Assembly: GCA_964524185.1 (NCBI GenBank)
Contig: CAZGCI010000013.1
Location: forward strand, 1 to 58,276
Reading direction: 5' to 3'
Length of the DNA: 58,276 nt
DNA from: Thiohalocapsa sp964524185
Lineage (GTDB): Bacteria; Pseudomonadota; Gammaproteobacteria; Chromatiales; Chromatiaceae
The notes under the pieces were generated by a model that had not been told where the DNA came from, searched no databases, and worked only from the letters and a program-made list of their open reading frames with translations. A program made the translations under genes and the position numbers. Positions 25,124-34,290 of this stretch are shown here, piece after piece; within the stretch, counting starts at the first letter, position 1, and the number at the start of each line of letters is the position of its first letter.

Positions 25124-26947
25124 TCAGCCCCGCCCGGCGCGCTTGCGCTCGTGCTCCTTCAGGAAGCGCTTGCGGATGCGGATGCCGTTGGGGGTCACCT
25201 CCACCAGCTCGTCTTCCTCGATGAACTCCAACGCCTGTTCCAGGCTGAATTTGATGGGCGGCGTGAGCAGGATGTTCTCATCGGAGCCGGCGGCGCGGAT
25301 GTTGGTGAGCTGCTTGGCCTTGAGCGGGTTGACGACGAGATCGTTGTCGCGCGAATGGATGCCGACCACCTGGCCCTCGTAGACCTCATCACCGGGCGAG
25401 ACCAGCATGCGCCCGCGCTCCTGCAGGTTGAACAGCGCGTACCCCAACACCTTGCCTTGGGCGTTGGAGATCATGGCGCCGTTGCGCCGCGGGGCGATGC
25501 CACCGGGGTTGGCGGGGCCGTAGTGGTCGAAGACATGGTGCTTGAGGCCGGTGCCGGAGGTGAGCGTCATGAACTCGGTCTGGAAGCCGATGAGCCCGCG
25601 CGACGGGATCTGATAATCCAAGCGCACGCGGCCCTTGCCGTCCGGCACCATGTCCTTGAGCTCGGCCTTGCGCTCGCCCAGCGCCTGCATGATGGCGCCC
25701 TGACTGGTCTCCTCCACGTCCACCGTGAGCAGCTCATAGGGCTCGCAGACCTGGCCGTCGATCTCCCGAAAGATGACCTCCGGACGCGACACGGCCAGCT
25801 CGTAGCCCTCGCGGCGCATGTTCTCGATGAGGATAGACAGGTGCAGCTCGCCACGCCCGGAGACGCGGAACTTCTCCGGGTCTGTGCCCTCCTCCACCCG
25901 CAGCGCGACGTTGTGGATCAGCTCCCGCTCCAGGCGGTCCTTGAGCTGGCGCGAGGTCAGGTATTTGCCCTCGCGCCCGGCGAAGGGCGAGGTGTTCACC
26001 TGGAAGGTCATGCTCACCGTCGGCTCGTCCACCGACAAGGGCGGCAGCGCCTCGACGTCGTCTGGGAAACAGAGTGTGTCGGAGACGTTGGGCGCATCGA
26101 TGCCGGTGATGGCGACGATATCGCCGGCGTTGGCGGATTTGACCTCGAAGCGGTCCAGGCCGAGGTAGCCGTAAACCAGGCCGATCTTGCCGCGGTGCTG
26201 CACGCCGTCGCGCTTCACCACAACCACCGGCTGGTTCGGCTTGACACTACCGCGCTGGATGCGCCCGATGGCGATGGCGCCGACGAAGCTGCTGTAATCG
26301 AGTGTCGAGATCTGCATGCGGAAGTGGCCCTCGGGGTCCACGTCCGGCGGTGGACAGTGCTCGACGATGGCCTCGAACAGCGGCGTCATGTCGCCGCCGG
26401 AGACCGTATCCTCCAGTCCGGCGTAGCCGTTGATGGCGGAGGCGTAAACGATGGGAAAGTCCAACTGCGCGTCGCTGGCACCCAGCTTGTCGAATAGGTC
26501 GAACACCTGGTCGATGACCCAGTCGGGCCGTGCCCCCGGTTTGTCGATCTTGTTCACCACCACGATGGGCCGAAGCCCATGCTGGAAGGCCTTGCCGGTG
26601 ACGAAGCGGGTTTGCGGCATGGGCCCCTCCTGGGCGTCCACCAGCAGCAATACCGAGTCCACCATGGACAGCACCCGCTCCACCTCGCCGCCGAAGTCCG
26701 CGTGCCCCGGCGTGTCAACGATGTTGATGCGATAGTCGGTACCGCCGAGGTTGACCTTGAGCGCCGTGTTCTTGGACAGGATGGTGATGCCCCGTTCCTT
26801 CTCGAGGTCATTGGAGTCCATCACCCGCTCCACCGGGCCAAAGCGCTCCCCCAAGGTACCGGACTGCTGCAGGAGCTTATCCACCAGCGTGGTCTTGCCA
26901 TGGTCCACGTGGGCAATGATGGCGATATTGCGCAGATTCTCGATCAC
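25124..26947 (-). CDS. typA: Ribosome-associated GTPase TypA/BipA
   Basis: Translational GTPase related to EF-G that acts in 50S ribosome assembly and stress growth. The GTPase domain has AHVDHGKTTLVDKLL (P loop), RGITI (switch I), DTPGHADFGGEVERVL and NKIDKPGARPDW. It is followed by the EF-G-like domains and the BipA-specific C-terminal domain (GRGELHLSILIENMRREGYE, PSRGLIGFQTEFMTLT). The chosen start is the GTG at 26947, which gives VIENLRNIAI as in the family and 607 residues, with GGAG ten bases upstream. A TTG at 26989 would add 14 unrelated residues. Confidence 0.96.
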   Translation of the reverse strand: MIENLRNIAIIAHVDHGKTTLVDKLLQQSGTLGERFGPVERVMDSNDLEKERGITILSKNTALKVNLGGTDYRINIVDTPGHADFGGEVERVLSMVDSVLLLVDAQEGPMPQTRFVTGKAFQHGLRPIVVVNKIDKPGARPDWVIDQVFDLFDKLGASDAQLDFPIVYASAINGYAGLEDTVSGGDMTPLFEAIVEHCPPPDVDPEGHFRMQISTLDYSSFVGAIAIGRIQRGSVKPNQPVVVVKRDGVQHRGKIGLVYGYLGLDRFEVKSANAGDIVAITGIDAPNVSDTLCFPDDVEALPPLSVDEPTVSMTFQVNTSPFAGREGKYLTSRQLKDRLERELIHNVALRVEEGTDPEKFRVSGRGELHLSILIENMRREGYELAVSRPEVIFREIDGQVCEPYELLTVDVEETSQGAIMQALGERKAELKDMVPDGKGRVRLDYQIPSRGLIGFQTEFMTLTSGTGLKHHVFDHYGPANPGGIAPRRNGAMISNAQGKVLGYALFNLQERGRMLVSPGDEVYEGQVVGIHSRDNDLVVNPLKAKQLTNIRAAGSDENILLTPPIKFSLEQALEFIEEDELVEVTPNGIRIRKRFLKEHERKRAGRG

Positions 26948-27261
26948 GTCGGCGTGACTCCGGAGTGGGTGCGGGGTATGGGTGTGCAAGACGCACGCCG
27001 CGGCGGGCGGTCAGGCGTGGCCGGCAGACAGGATGGTGCTCAAGCGCCGCGCGGACACGAACGCGCCGTGGCGGGCGACTCGCCAAGCCCGCCAGTATAG
27101 CCGCAACGGGCCCGACCCTGATCGGGGCGGTGCAGAAAAGCTCCAAATGGGCGGGGACTGACACCGCACCCGCTGTCCTCGGCAACTTAGTTGCGATACC
27201 TCAGGCCAATTCTGCCCTGTCACGGTCAAGGCACTTAGCCGTCATGCATTCTTCGCATTCG

Positions 27262-27300
27262 CCAACAACCACTGTGGATAACCCTGTGGACAGTTGTTGG
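27262..27300 (+). other. Inverted repeat enclosing one perfect and one partial DnaA box
   Basis: Arms CCAACAAC (27262-27269) and GTTGTTGG (27293-27300) flank a segment that contains TGTGGATAA at 27273-27281. That is the reverse complement of the consensus DnaA box TTATCCACA. A second, weaker copy, TGTGGACAG, is at 27285-27293. The surrounding 578-base gap between typA and the next gene shows no coding sequence, no AT-rich unwinding region and no further boxes, so an origin is unlikely. A DnaA-binding or titration site is possible. Confidence 0.45.
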
Positions 27301-27525
27301 GAGAGGCACCTAAACCCCGGAAAATGCAGGGCGGTCGTCGGATTGGAGTGTCCCTGACCAGGCCGCTAAGCCGTTGATCTGATTACCAAGAGAGATACCG
27401 ACCCCCGGCTTGAGCCGGCGGCGGCGCCGCAGCGGACCACCGGCGCGCCACCTGTGCAAAACCGAGGTCGCGAGAACGCCCGAACGGCGTCTTGTCAATG
27501 CCTCAGCGTCGGCCAGTGCCGTGCG

Positions 27526-28515
27526 CTAGGATGAGGATTGTGTCTCGGGGCCGCCCGCTTGGGCGGCGGTCACGGACGGCGGCGGCAGGGGGAGCAAGAA
27601 CGCCAGGCCGCCGAGCAGCAGGGTCACGCCCAGCAGGAACAGATGCAGATTCACCGCGCCGGCCAGCGCGGCGCTGACCCCGACGCCCAGAGGCACCATG
27701 ACGGCCATGCCGGTGAGTTCGTACGAGCCGGCACCGGCGACGCCGTGAAAGGGGAGTACGCTGGACAGCTCCGCCCCCAGCACACCGCCAAGGCGCTGCC
27801 ACAGCGCCGCGTCCACGAAGTGCCCGAGGACCAGCGCAAAGGCCATCAGCTTGGTCCCCCAAGACAAGACCGTCCATAGATACAGGCGATAGAGCGAACG
27901 GAACTCTTCAGGCGCTGCATCCAGCAGAAACAAGAGCACATGCCGTAGCCGCCTCGACGGCAGGCGCGCGACCCAGCCACCGCGGCGCACCGCCAGGCCC
28001 AGCGGTAGCAGCGCGAGCCAGAGCACACCCAGCACGGGCCACCACCAGCCCGGTAGGCGCAGCCACAGCACCACCAGGGCCGCGAGCACGAGGCTATGCA
28101 GGTCCATGAGCCGAATCCACAGCAACGAGGCCCCAGCCGCTAGAAAGCCGTGCCCGAAGTACCGGCGCATGAGCCACGGGAACACCACCTCGCCCATGCG
28201 CATGGGCAGCAGGTTGTTGGCGGTGTTGTGCAGCATCGACAGCCGCAGCACAGCGCCAAAGCGCCCGACCACAAGCGCTCCGAAGTAATCGTAGACCCGC
28301 ACCCCGCGGAAAATATAGCTCGCCGCCGTCAGCAAGAAGGCGCCGGCCAGCAGCCCGGGCGACACCGTCCGCCAGGGCGCCAGCAACGCCTGCCAACCGA
28401 CCCGCTGCTGCACGGCGATGACGAGTCCCAGCAGAAGCGCCATGCCGAGGAGCCAGTCCCGGGGGCGGCCGAGCCGCGGCCGCGCGGCCATGCTGCCGCC
28501 GTCGGAAGCGCTCAC
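27526..28515 (-). CDS. LPG-synthase-type (UPF0104/flippase-like) integral membrane protein
   Basis: The 329-residue protein with about eight or nine predicted helices resembles the membrane domain of lysylphosphatidylglycerol synthases (LPG_synthase_TM). The conserved features are the RGVRVYDYFGAL segment, LSMLHNTANNLLPMRMGEVVFPWLMRRYFG, and the late SSVLPFHGVAGAGSYELTGMAV. There is no soluble aminoacyl-transfer domain, so it is the flippase-like half only. Related stand-alone proteins are thought to move lipids or lipid-linked sugars. The start overlaps the stop of the acyltransferase gene (ATGA), making it the last gene of the tamAB operon. Its substrate is unknown. Confidence 0.8.
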   Translation of the reverse strand: MSASDGGSMAARPRLGRPRDWLLGMALLLGLVIAVQQRVGWQALLAPWRTVSPGLLAGAFLLTAASYIFRGVRVYDYFGALVVGRFGAVLRLSMLHNTANNLLPMRMGEVVFPWLMRRYFGHGFLAAGASLLWIRLMDLHSLVLAALVVLWLRLPGWWWPVLGVLWLALLPLGLAVRRGGWVARLPSRRLRHVLLFLLDAAPEEFRSLYRLYLWTVLSWGTKLMAFALVLGHFVDAALWQRLGGVLGAELSSVLPFHGVAGAGSYELTGMAVMVPLGVGVSAALAGAVNLHLFLLGVTLLLGGLAFLLPLPPPSVTAAQAGGPETQSSS

Positions 28516-29528
28516 CGACCGACGCCATCCGCACGCTTGCGGGCCCGGGGCCGGCGCTTGCGGCGGCTGCAGACGGGATAGATAGCTGGGGCGCCCGCCG
28601 GGCGCGTTTTGAAGCGTCGATGCACCCAGAAATACTGCGCCGGCATGCTGGCGAAGCGCTGCTCGATGACCTGATTCATACGGGCGGTGTCCGCCGCCTC
28701 GTCGCCGCTTGGAAAGTCCGCCAGCGGCGCATCGAAGCGGAGCTCCAGCCCCCGCCCGCGCGGCAGGAAACGCGCAAAGGTTGGGATGACCGCGGCACCG
28801 GCAAGCCGGGCGATCCGCCCGAGTGTGGGCACGGTTGCCGCCGGCACGCCGCAGAACGGCACGAAGATACCGCGCCGTGGCCCCGGATCCTGGTCCGGCA
28901 GATAGAAAAACGGGGTACCGGCGCGTATGCGCCGGATCAGCCCACGCAGGTCGTCACTGCGCTCGACGGGCACGCTGCCAAAGCGGGTGCGCCCCTGCCG
29001 CACCTGGGCATCGAGTACGGGGTTACGGATGCGCTGATACATGTACATGCCGGGGTGTACCAGCGCGGTGAAGGCCGTGCCGCCGAGCTCCAGTCCGACA
29101 AAATGCGGCACCAGCACGATCACAGGCCGACCCGCGTCGAGGCAGGCATCGATGTGCCCGCGGCCCACAATGCGCACAATGCGCGCCAGCCGACGGGGAC
29201 TCGCGTGCCAGCTGAGCCCTTGACAGACAGCAGCCACCCCAAGCCAGCCAAAGTGCTCGCGCACCAACCGATTGCGCGCCGCCGCATCCAGCGTGGGCTG
29301 ACACAGGGCAAGGTTGGCGCGGGCCACGGCGCGGCGGCCTGGCAGCAGCAGCCAACCGATGCGTCCAAGGGCCTGACCCAGCGACCAGAGCACAGGGAAG
29401 GGCAGTCGCGCGAGCAGCGAGAAACATCCCACCGCGAGCCACGCCGGCCAATGCCGCGGCGCCCACAGCCCCTGCCACCAGGGCGATGGCCCACTACTCG
29501 AACCAGGCCCGCTCGATGCGTGCGACAT
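28512..29528 (-). CDS. LpxL/HtrB-family lysophospholipid or lipid A acyltransferase
   Basis: Inner-membrane acyltransferase of the family that adds secondary acyl chains to lipid A or related lipids. The 338-residue protein starts at the ATG at 29528 and has an N-terminal hydrophobic segment (LPFPVLWSLGQALGRIGWLLL). The catalytic HX4E motif is HFVGLELGG, and a family block DDLRGLIRRIRAGTPFFYLPDQDPGPRRGIFVPF follows. The C-terminal tail is strongly basic. The start overlaps the end of the small secreted-protein gene by 35 bases, and the stop overlaps the flippase-like gene. Position in the tamAB operon points to envelope lipid work. Which lipid is acylated cannot be told. Confidence 0.88.
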   Translation of the reverse strand: MSHASSGPGSSSGPSPWWQGLWAPRHWPAWLAVGCFSLLARLPFPVLWSLGQALGRIGWLLLPGRRAVARANLALCQPTLDAAARNRLVREHFGWLGVAAVCQGLSWHASPRRLARIVRIVGRGHIDACLDAGRPVIVLVPHFVGLELGGTAFTALVHPGMYMYQRIRNPVLDAQVRQGRTRFGSVPVERSDDLRGLIRRIRAGTPFFYLPDQDPGPRRGIFVPFCGVPAATVPTLGRIARLAGAAVIPTFARFLPRGRGLELRFDAPLADFPSGDEAADTARMNQVIEQRFASMPAQYFWVHRRFKTRPAGAPAIYPVCSRRKRRPRARKRADGVGR

Positions 29529-29958
29529 AGGGCAGTTCAGCAAGCCGCCGCAGGACGCCGGCGAAGTCCGACTGATGGGTATTGCCGAGGACCAGCACGG
29601 CACCCGCCGCACAGCCGATGCGCCCGCGGGAGCCGGGATAGAAGCGCGCGCTGGGGTCGATGACCTGGACCTCCGCCGCATGGGCTGGCTGCGCTGGAAT
29701 ACAGAACTCGTAGTCCACCGCCACCTTGCCGCCAGGCGGCCCCACCAGGCCGTCGGCATCAATCGCGTCCACATCGAAACCGATCATGGGGTCGAGGGGC
29801 GATGGCGGCTCGGCGGCGCCGGCAGCCGAGAGACCCAGGACGACGCCGAGTAGCGGGCCCGCGCAGGCACAGCGGCCCCGGTTTGGCGGCCGCCGGCGCA
29901 GATGGAGCATGGGCCTTAGGCTGCGGATGCTAGCGATCAGCTGGGCGCGTTGGCGCAT
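29494..29958 (-). CDS. Small secreted protein of unknown function in the tamAB operon
   Basis: From the ATG at 29958, one base after the tamB stop, the product has 154 residues. A basic N-terminus and a hydrophobic stretch (GPLLGVVLGLSAAGAAEP) look like a Sec signal. The mature part has FDVDAIDADGLVGPPGGKVAVDYEFCIPA and GRIGCAAGAVLVLGNTH, with a pair of cysteines that could form a disulfide. An internal ATG at 29910 is an alternative start. I do not recognise the family. The tight packing between tamB and the acyltransferase suggests a role in the outer membrane or periplasm. Confidence 0.7.
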   Translation of the reverse strand: MRQRAQLIASIRSLRPMLHLRRRPPNRGRCACAGPLLGVVLGLSAAGAAEPPSPLDPMIGFDVDAIDADGLVGPPGGKVAVDYEFCIPAQPAHAAEVQVIDPSARFYPGSRGRIGCAAGAVLVLGNTHQSDFAGVLRRLAELPYVARIERAWFE

Positions 29959-29959
29959 G

Positions 29960-32900
29960 TCAGTTCTCGAACTTGAAAAAGATATCCGCCCCCTGGCTGC
30001 CACCGGTCTCGGTTTGGAGCTCGATGTTCCTCGACAGGTCATAGCGGAACTTGACCGTCTCTTCGGTATCGCTCGCGGCGCCCTCGAACTCCATGTACAG
30101 CCTAGGGGCAACGTAGGTGCCCACGGCGATAGCGCGGCTGTCCGCTTGGGCATCGCGCTTCGGCGGGATGCCGGTGACCAGATACTGGGTGACCTCGGCT
30201 TGGGTCATATTGGGGTCCGACTCCGAGAAGAACGCGAGCTTGGGGTTGCGCAGCGTGCCCAGTACCTGCACGCCGGCGGTCATGTCGCCCCCTTCACGCT
30301 GGGCATTCAGCACCAACCCCGGATTATCGACCGGCGTCCTCGCAAACACGACGAAGCCCTGCTCGATGGTCAGCGGCCTGCCAATGGCGGTCAGCACACC
30401 GAGCGTCGGCAGCGTCACGCGGAAGGTTCCGTCGACAATCTGCAACTGCCCGTCGCCAAGGATATCCCCTTGCGGCGCCTTCAGGACGCGGAGTTCCCCG
30501 CGCAGGGCACCCCGCAGGCCGAAGGCATCGATGACCACCTCTTCCCCCAGCCTCGCGAGAACATCCAGGCTGAGCGGCAGGGCCTCCTCGTCCGCATCCT
30601 GCCCTATCACGACCACATCCGGCGACGGCTGCACCGTGCCCGCCGGCACCGTACGCGGCTGGATGCGCGCCTCCGGCACCGTGACCTCTCCGCGCACCGC
30701 GACACCGCCGGCACCGACGCCAATGGTCATGTCCAGCGACACAAGCGCGAAATATTCCCTGCTGTCGGCCACGCGCAGCCGGTTTCCGCTGATGCGGACT
30801 TGCCCGGCGGGGTCGCCGCCGCCCCAACCCAGCTCACCGTCTAGCGTCACCCGACCGCCGCCGATGTCTGCCCCGCCCGTCAGCTCCACGGCCTCGGCGC
30901 CGCGACTCATGGCCGTGATGTCTGCATTCGCCAGCGTGAAGCCGTACAACGGCACCTGGAGCCCCACGCCGCGAGCGCGCACCTCGCCGCGCAAGTCCGG
31001 CGCACCGAGCGTCCCCGCAAGCTGAACGTCGCCGGCGATATTGCCGGTAACGTTGGTGACGTCTGGCACCAGGTTGGACACCCGCGAAAGCCCGTCCAGA
31101 GACACCTGAACATCGCCCCGCAGCGGCTGTGCGGCGCCGGTATCCAGCCGAAAGCCGGGCAGTGACACCGTCGCCCGCACGCCGCCGAGGTCGGTAACCG
31201 GCAGGTTCAGGCGCGCATCCAGACCACGGTCCCCCGCCGTCACATCCAGTCGTGTGCCTGAAAACACCAACGCCTCCCGGCCCTGGACGTCGTCCACCGA
31301 CAGATTGACGGCACCGGTGGGCACCTCCAGCCGCGCGTCGCCCGTGAGCCGGTTGCCATCACCGCGGAAGCGCGCCCTGGCGCTGGCATGGCCGTCCATC
31401 ACAAGCAGCTCCGGCAGCAGCGGATTGAGCACACCAAGGTTGAAGCGCTCCACATCCAGGGAGACATCGAAGCGCCCCCGCTGCGGCTGCTCGAAGGCGA
31501 CGCAGCCGCCGGAGCCCTCGCCGTTGCCGAGACAAAGCGGCCCCACCGCGACGGCACCCTGACCGTACGCCAGGTCTGCCGGGCGCTGCAGCCCCCAGGT
31601 ACCAAGTTCGCCGCTGGCGAGGGACAAAGTGGTCAGGCGGCCCGCGTAGGCGCCGTCGGCCGCGAGGCCACCGCTGGCGGCCAATTCCACGGCAATGAGG
31701 TCGCCACGCACTGCCGCGCTGAGCCGATGCTGATCCATGCGCCCGCTCCCCTGCACGGAGAGGGTCTCGAAGCGCTGAGCGCCGGCGATCAAGTTCTCCC
31801 CGCTGATCTCGATGTCGAATGCCTCATCCGGACCTAGGCCGACATCGGCACTGGCGCTGAGCGCAGCGATGCCCTGGCCATTGAACTCCGCATCCCGGGC
31901 TTGCAGGTCGACGCGCACCCGCGGTGCCTGCACGGTCCCAGCCAGCGTCCCCGCTAGGTCGAGACTGCCGGACGCCCCCGGCACCAGCGCCCCCAGGTCC
32001 GGCGAGGCAAGGTCGAAGCGGACATCCAATTGCTCGCCGGTGACGCCACCGGTGGCCGTGAGCCGGGTGCTGCCGGAGCCCGCACTCAGATTGCGCAGCT
32101 CGACATTCTGCCCCACCAGGCCGACCTCCACGGCAAGCCGCACCGGGTAGCCGCGCAGCGTGCCCTCGACATCGCTGACGCGCGCCATGAGGTCTGGTCC
32201 CTGCTCAGTGAGCCGTCCGCTGCTCTCGATGGCACCACCGATGCGACCGGGCCAGTCCGCGACCACGCTGCCCGGGTCCAGCTCGGCCAGCGTCAATGCC
32301 ACATTCCAGGCCACTGTAGGTGTCCAGCTGACACGGCCGCCGCCGCTGATGCGCCCGTCCAGCACCTGAATCTCGAGCGTCTCGATGTCGGCAGCCTCGC
32401 TGGTGCCGGTGCCACGCAGCTCCAAGACGGCGGTGGGATAGGCCGCCAATGCGGTGCTGCCTTGGAGGCGATAGTCGAAACCGCCCTCGAGGCCGCCGGC
32501 GCTCGCAAGCGTGAGCCCCACTCGGCCATCCAGCCCCGGATACTGCAGCCCAGGGTTCAGATCGTCCGCTCGCAGCGTCAAGTCCCAATGCAGGTCCGGC
32601 GCCCAAGCGAGCTTGCCGCTGCCATCCACGACTCCGCCGAGGGTCTCCACGGAGAGGATTTGAAGCTGCAACCCGTGCAGATCGCCGGTGCCGGCGACAT
32701 TGACCACCGCGTCGGGATAGTCGGTCAGCGCCGCCGTGAGGTTCGCGCCGAACCGATAACCGTCGTCGAGGCCGCCCTGGGCGTCGGCCTTCAGCGCGAT
32801 CTGGCCGTCCAAGCCTGGCACCTGGAGCCCTGGGTCGATGCCGTCGGCGGTGATGGCGAGATCCCAGGTGACGGCCGGTGCCCACGCGGCGGTGCCCTTG

Positions 32901-34276
32901 GCCTCGATGCGCCCGTTCAAGGTGTCAACCAGCAGGGATTCGATGCGCGTGTCCTGGTCGCTGCCCTGGCCGGCGAGTGTGAGCTTCGTTTCCGGGATGT
33001 CGGCACCAAAGACCTCGGCGCTGAGTCGGTAGTCGAAGCTCTCCAGGTCGCCGGCGACATCGAGTCGGCCGAGCGGGGCCTCCACCAGGGCGTCGCCGGC
33101 GAGCGGCCAACGCAGGCGTTCCCAGGCGCCGCTGAGCTCAAACGACGGGACGCTGCCCGCCAGGTCCGCATGGCCAGTGAGGTCGAGCATGGCGCCGGAT
33201 TGGGTCTCGTCCAGCCGGACTTGGTTAAGCGTGAGGCGCTGCTCCGCCCAGGTGATATCCAGGTCGGCGCTGAGCTTGCCGAGATCGGCCAAAACCGGGG
33301 CCGAGTCCGGCGCCGCGTCCGGATCGACCCCCGAGACCTCACCGGCAAGCGTGCCGGTGACGGTGGCACGCTCCAGGTCGCCCTCGGTCTTGAGCTGTGC
33401 GGTCAGATCCACGGCCGGGGCGCCTGGGGCCAGGGCAGGCAAATCTAGCTCCGTCAGCGTGAGTTCACCGCGCCAAGACGGCGCCTGCAGGACATCACGC
33501 ACCGTTGCCGAGAGCGTTGCCACGGCGGCGCCCTCCACCTGATGCTCCACGCGCAGCTCAGCGAGATCGCCAGCGACCGTGCCCCGCCCCGTCAACGCCA
33601 GCGCCGGTGGCTGCCGGAAGTGCCAGTCCACATGCAGATGCAGCGGATAGTCGCCGCTGAGCCGGACGCTCCCCGCCGCGTCGGCGCCAACCTGCGGCTG
33701 CGCCAGGTCGGCCGTGAGCCGGCGCAGCGCCACATGATCGCCGTCCGCCGTCGCCGAGACCTCGGCGCGGGTGAGCCGAATGGCCGACGCCGCTGGCGCG
33801 TCCTGTTGCCGAAGACTGAGACGCTCCACCAGCACCCGCTCAACGTCGATACCGATGGGCAGGCGAATCTGGGGCAGCTCGAAGGGCTCCGAAGGCGGCT
33901 TGTCCGCGGGCGGCGGTGCAGTGACGATGTCCAGATCGGCGACGCTCAGGTCAACGATGTGCAGCTGTCCGCGCAAGAGCCGGGCCGGCCGCCAGTCCAG
34001 GTGTAGGTGACCGAGGTCCAACGCCAAGCCCGGCAGATCCAGCGTCACCTCCCCGAGCGTCAGCTTACCGAGTAACCGGCCCTCGACGCGGCCAATGCTG
34101 ACCCGTTCCGGGGCCAGCTCCTGCGCGACGGCCACCGCGACGCGCAGCCCGGTTTGGGTGCCGAGCACAAAGCCCAAGGTGAGCAGCAGCACCAGCAGCA
34201 GCGCGCCCGCAAGCCGCAGCAGCAGCGCGACGAGCGGGAAGCCGATATAGGGCTGTCCGGCGGTGCGTTTGGGCAT
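29960..34276 (-). CDS. tamB: Translocation and assembly module subunit TamB
   Basis: Very long AsmA/TamB-type protein that bridges inner and outer membranes as a hydrophobic groove. TamB-family proteins are implicated in phospholipid transport, and TamAB in autotransporter assembly. The ATG at 34276 gives 1438 residues. An N-terminal signal anchor (VALLLRLAGALLLVLLLTLG) is followed by a series of beta-rich repeats of the form LxGxxxLDGRIxGxGxxxW and the DUF490 domain at the C-terminus, which ends in FFKFEN. It begins 14 bases after tamA, and three lipid/envelope genes follow. Confidence 0.93.
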   Translation of the reverse strand: MPKRTAGQPYIGFPLVALLLRLAGALLLVLLLTLGFVLGTQTGLRVAVAVAQELAPERVSIGRVEGRLLGKLTLGEVTLDLPGLALDLGHLHLDWRPARLLRGQLHIVDLSVADLDIVTAPPPADKPPSEPFELPQIRLPIGIDVERVLVERLSLRQQDAPAASAIRLTRAEVSATADGDHVALRRLTADLAQPQVGADAAGSVRLSGDYPLHLHVDWHFRQPPALALTGRGTVAGDLAELRVEHQVEGAAVATLSATVRDVLQAPSWRGELTLTELDLPALAPGAPAVDLTAQLKTEGDLERATVTGTLAGEVSGVDPDAAPDSAPVLADLGKLSADLDITWAEQRLTLNQVRLDETQSGAMLDLTGHADLAGSVPSFELSGAWERLRWPLAGDALVEAPLGRLDVAGDLESFDYRLSAEVFGADIPETKLTLAGQGSDQDTRIESLLVDTLNGRIEAKGTAAWAPAVTWDLAITADGIDPGLQVPGLDGQIALKADAQGGLDDGYRFGANLTAALTDYPDAVVNVAGTGDLHGLQLQILSVETLGGVVDGSGKLAWAPDLHWDLTLRADDLNPGLQYPGLDGRVGLTLASAGGLEGGFDYRLQGSTALAAYPTAVLELRGTGTSEAADIETLEIQVLDGRISGGGRVSWTPTVAWNVALTLAELDPGSVVADWPGRIGGAIESSGRLTEQGPDLMARVSDVEGTLRGYPVRLAVEVGLVGQNVELRNLSAGSGSTRLTATGGVTGEQLDVRFDLASPDLGALVPGASGSLDLAGTLAGTVQAPRVRVDLQARDAEFNGQGIAALSASADVGLGPDEAFDIEISGENLIAGAQRFETLSVQGSGRMDQHRLSAAVRGDLIAVELAASGGLAADGAYAGRLTTLSLASGELGTWGLQRPADLAYGQGAVAVGPLCLGNGEGSGGCVAFEQPQRGRFDVSLDVERFNLGVLNPLLPELLVMDGHASARARFRGDGNRLTGDARLEVPTGAVNLSVDDVQGREALVFSGTRLDVTAGDRGLDARLNLPVTDLGGVRATVSLPGFRLDTGAAQPLRGDVQVSLDGLSRVSNLVPDVTNVTGNIAGDVQLAGTLGAPDLRGEVRARGVGLQVPLYGFTLANADITAMSRGAEAVELTGGADIGGGRVTLDGELGWGGGDPAGQVRISGNRLRVADSREYFALVSLDMTIGVGAGGVAVRGEVTVPEARIQPRTVPAGTVQPSPDVVVIGQDADEEALPLSLDVLARLGEEVVIDAFGLRGALRGELRVLKAPQGDILGDGQLQIVDGTFRVTLPTLGVLTAIGRPLTIEQGFVVFARTPVDNPGLVLNAQREGGDMTAGVQVLGTLRNPKLAFFSESDPNMTQAEVTQYLVTGIPPKRDAQADSRAIAVGTYVAPRLYMEFEGAASDTEETVKFRYDLSRNIELQTETGGSQGADIFFKFEN

Positions 34277-34290
34277 ACGTAGGCGGCTCG

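Noticed and set aside
26948..27525. Replication origin near the DnaA boxes
   Set aside because: There are only two boxes, no AT-rich unwinding region and no dnaA, dnaN or gidA nearby.
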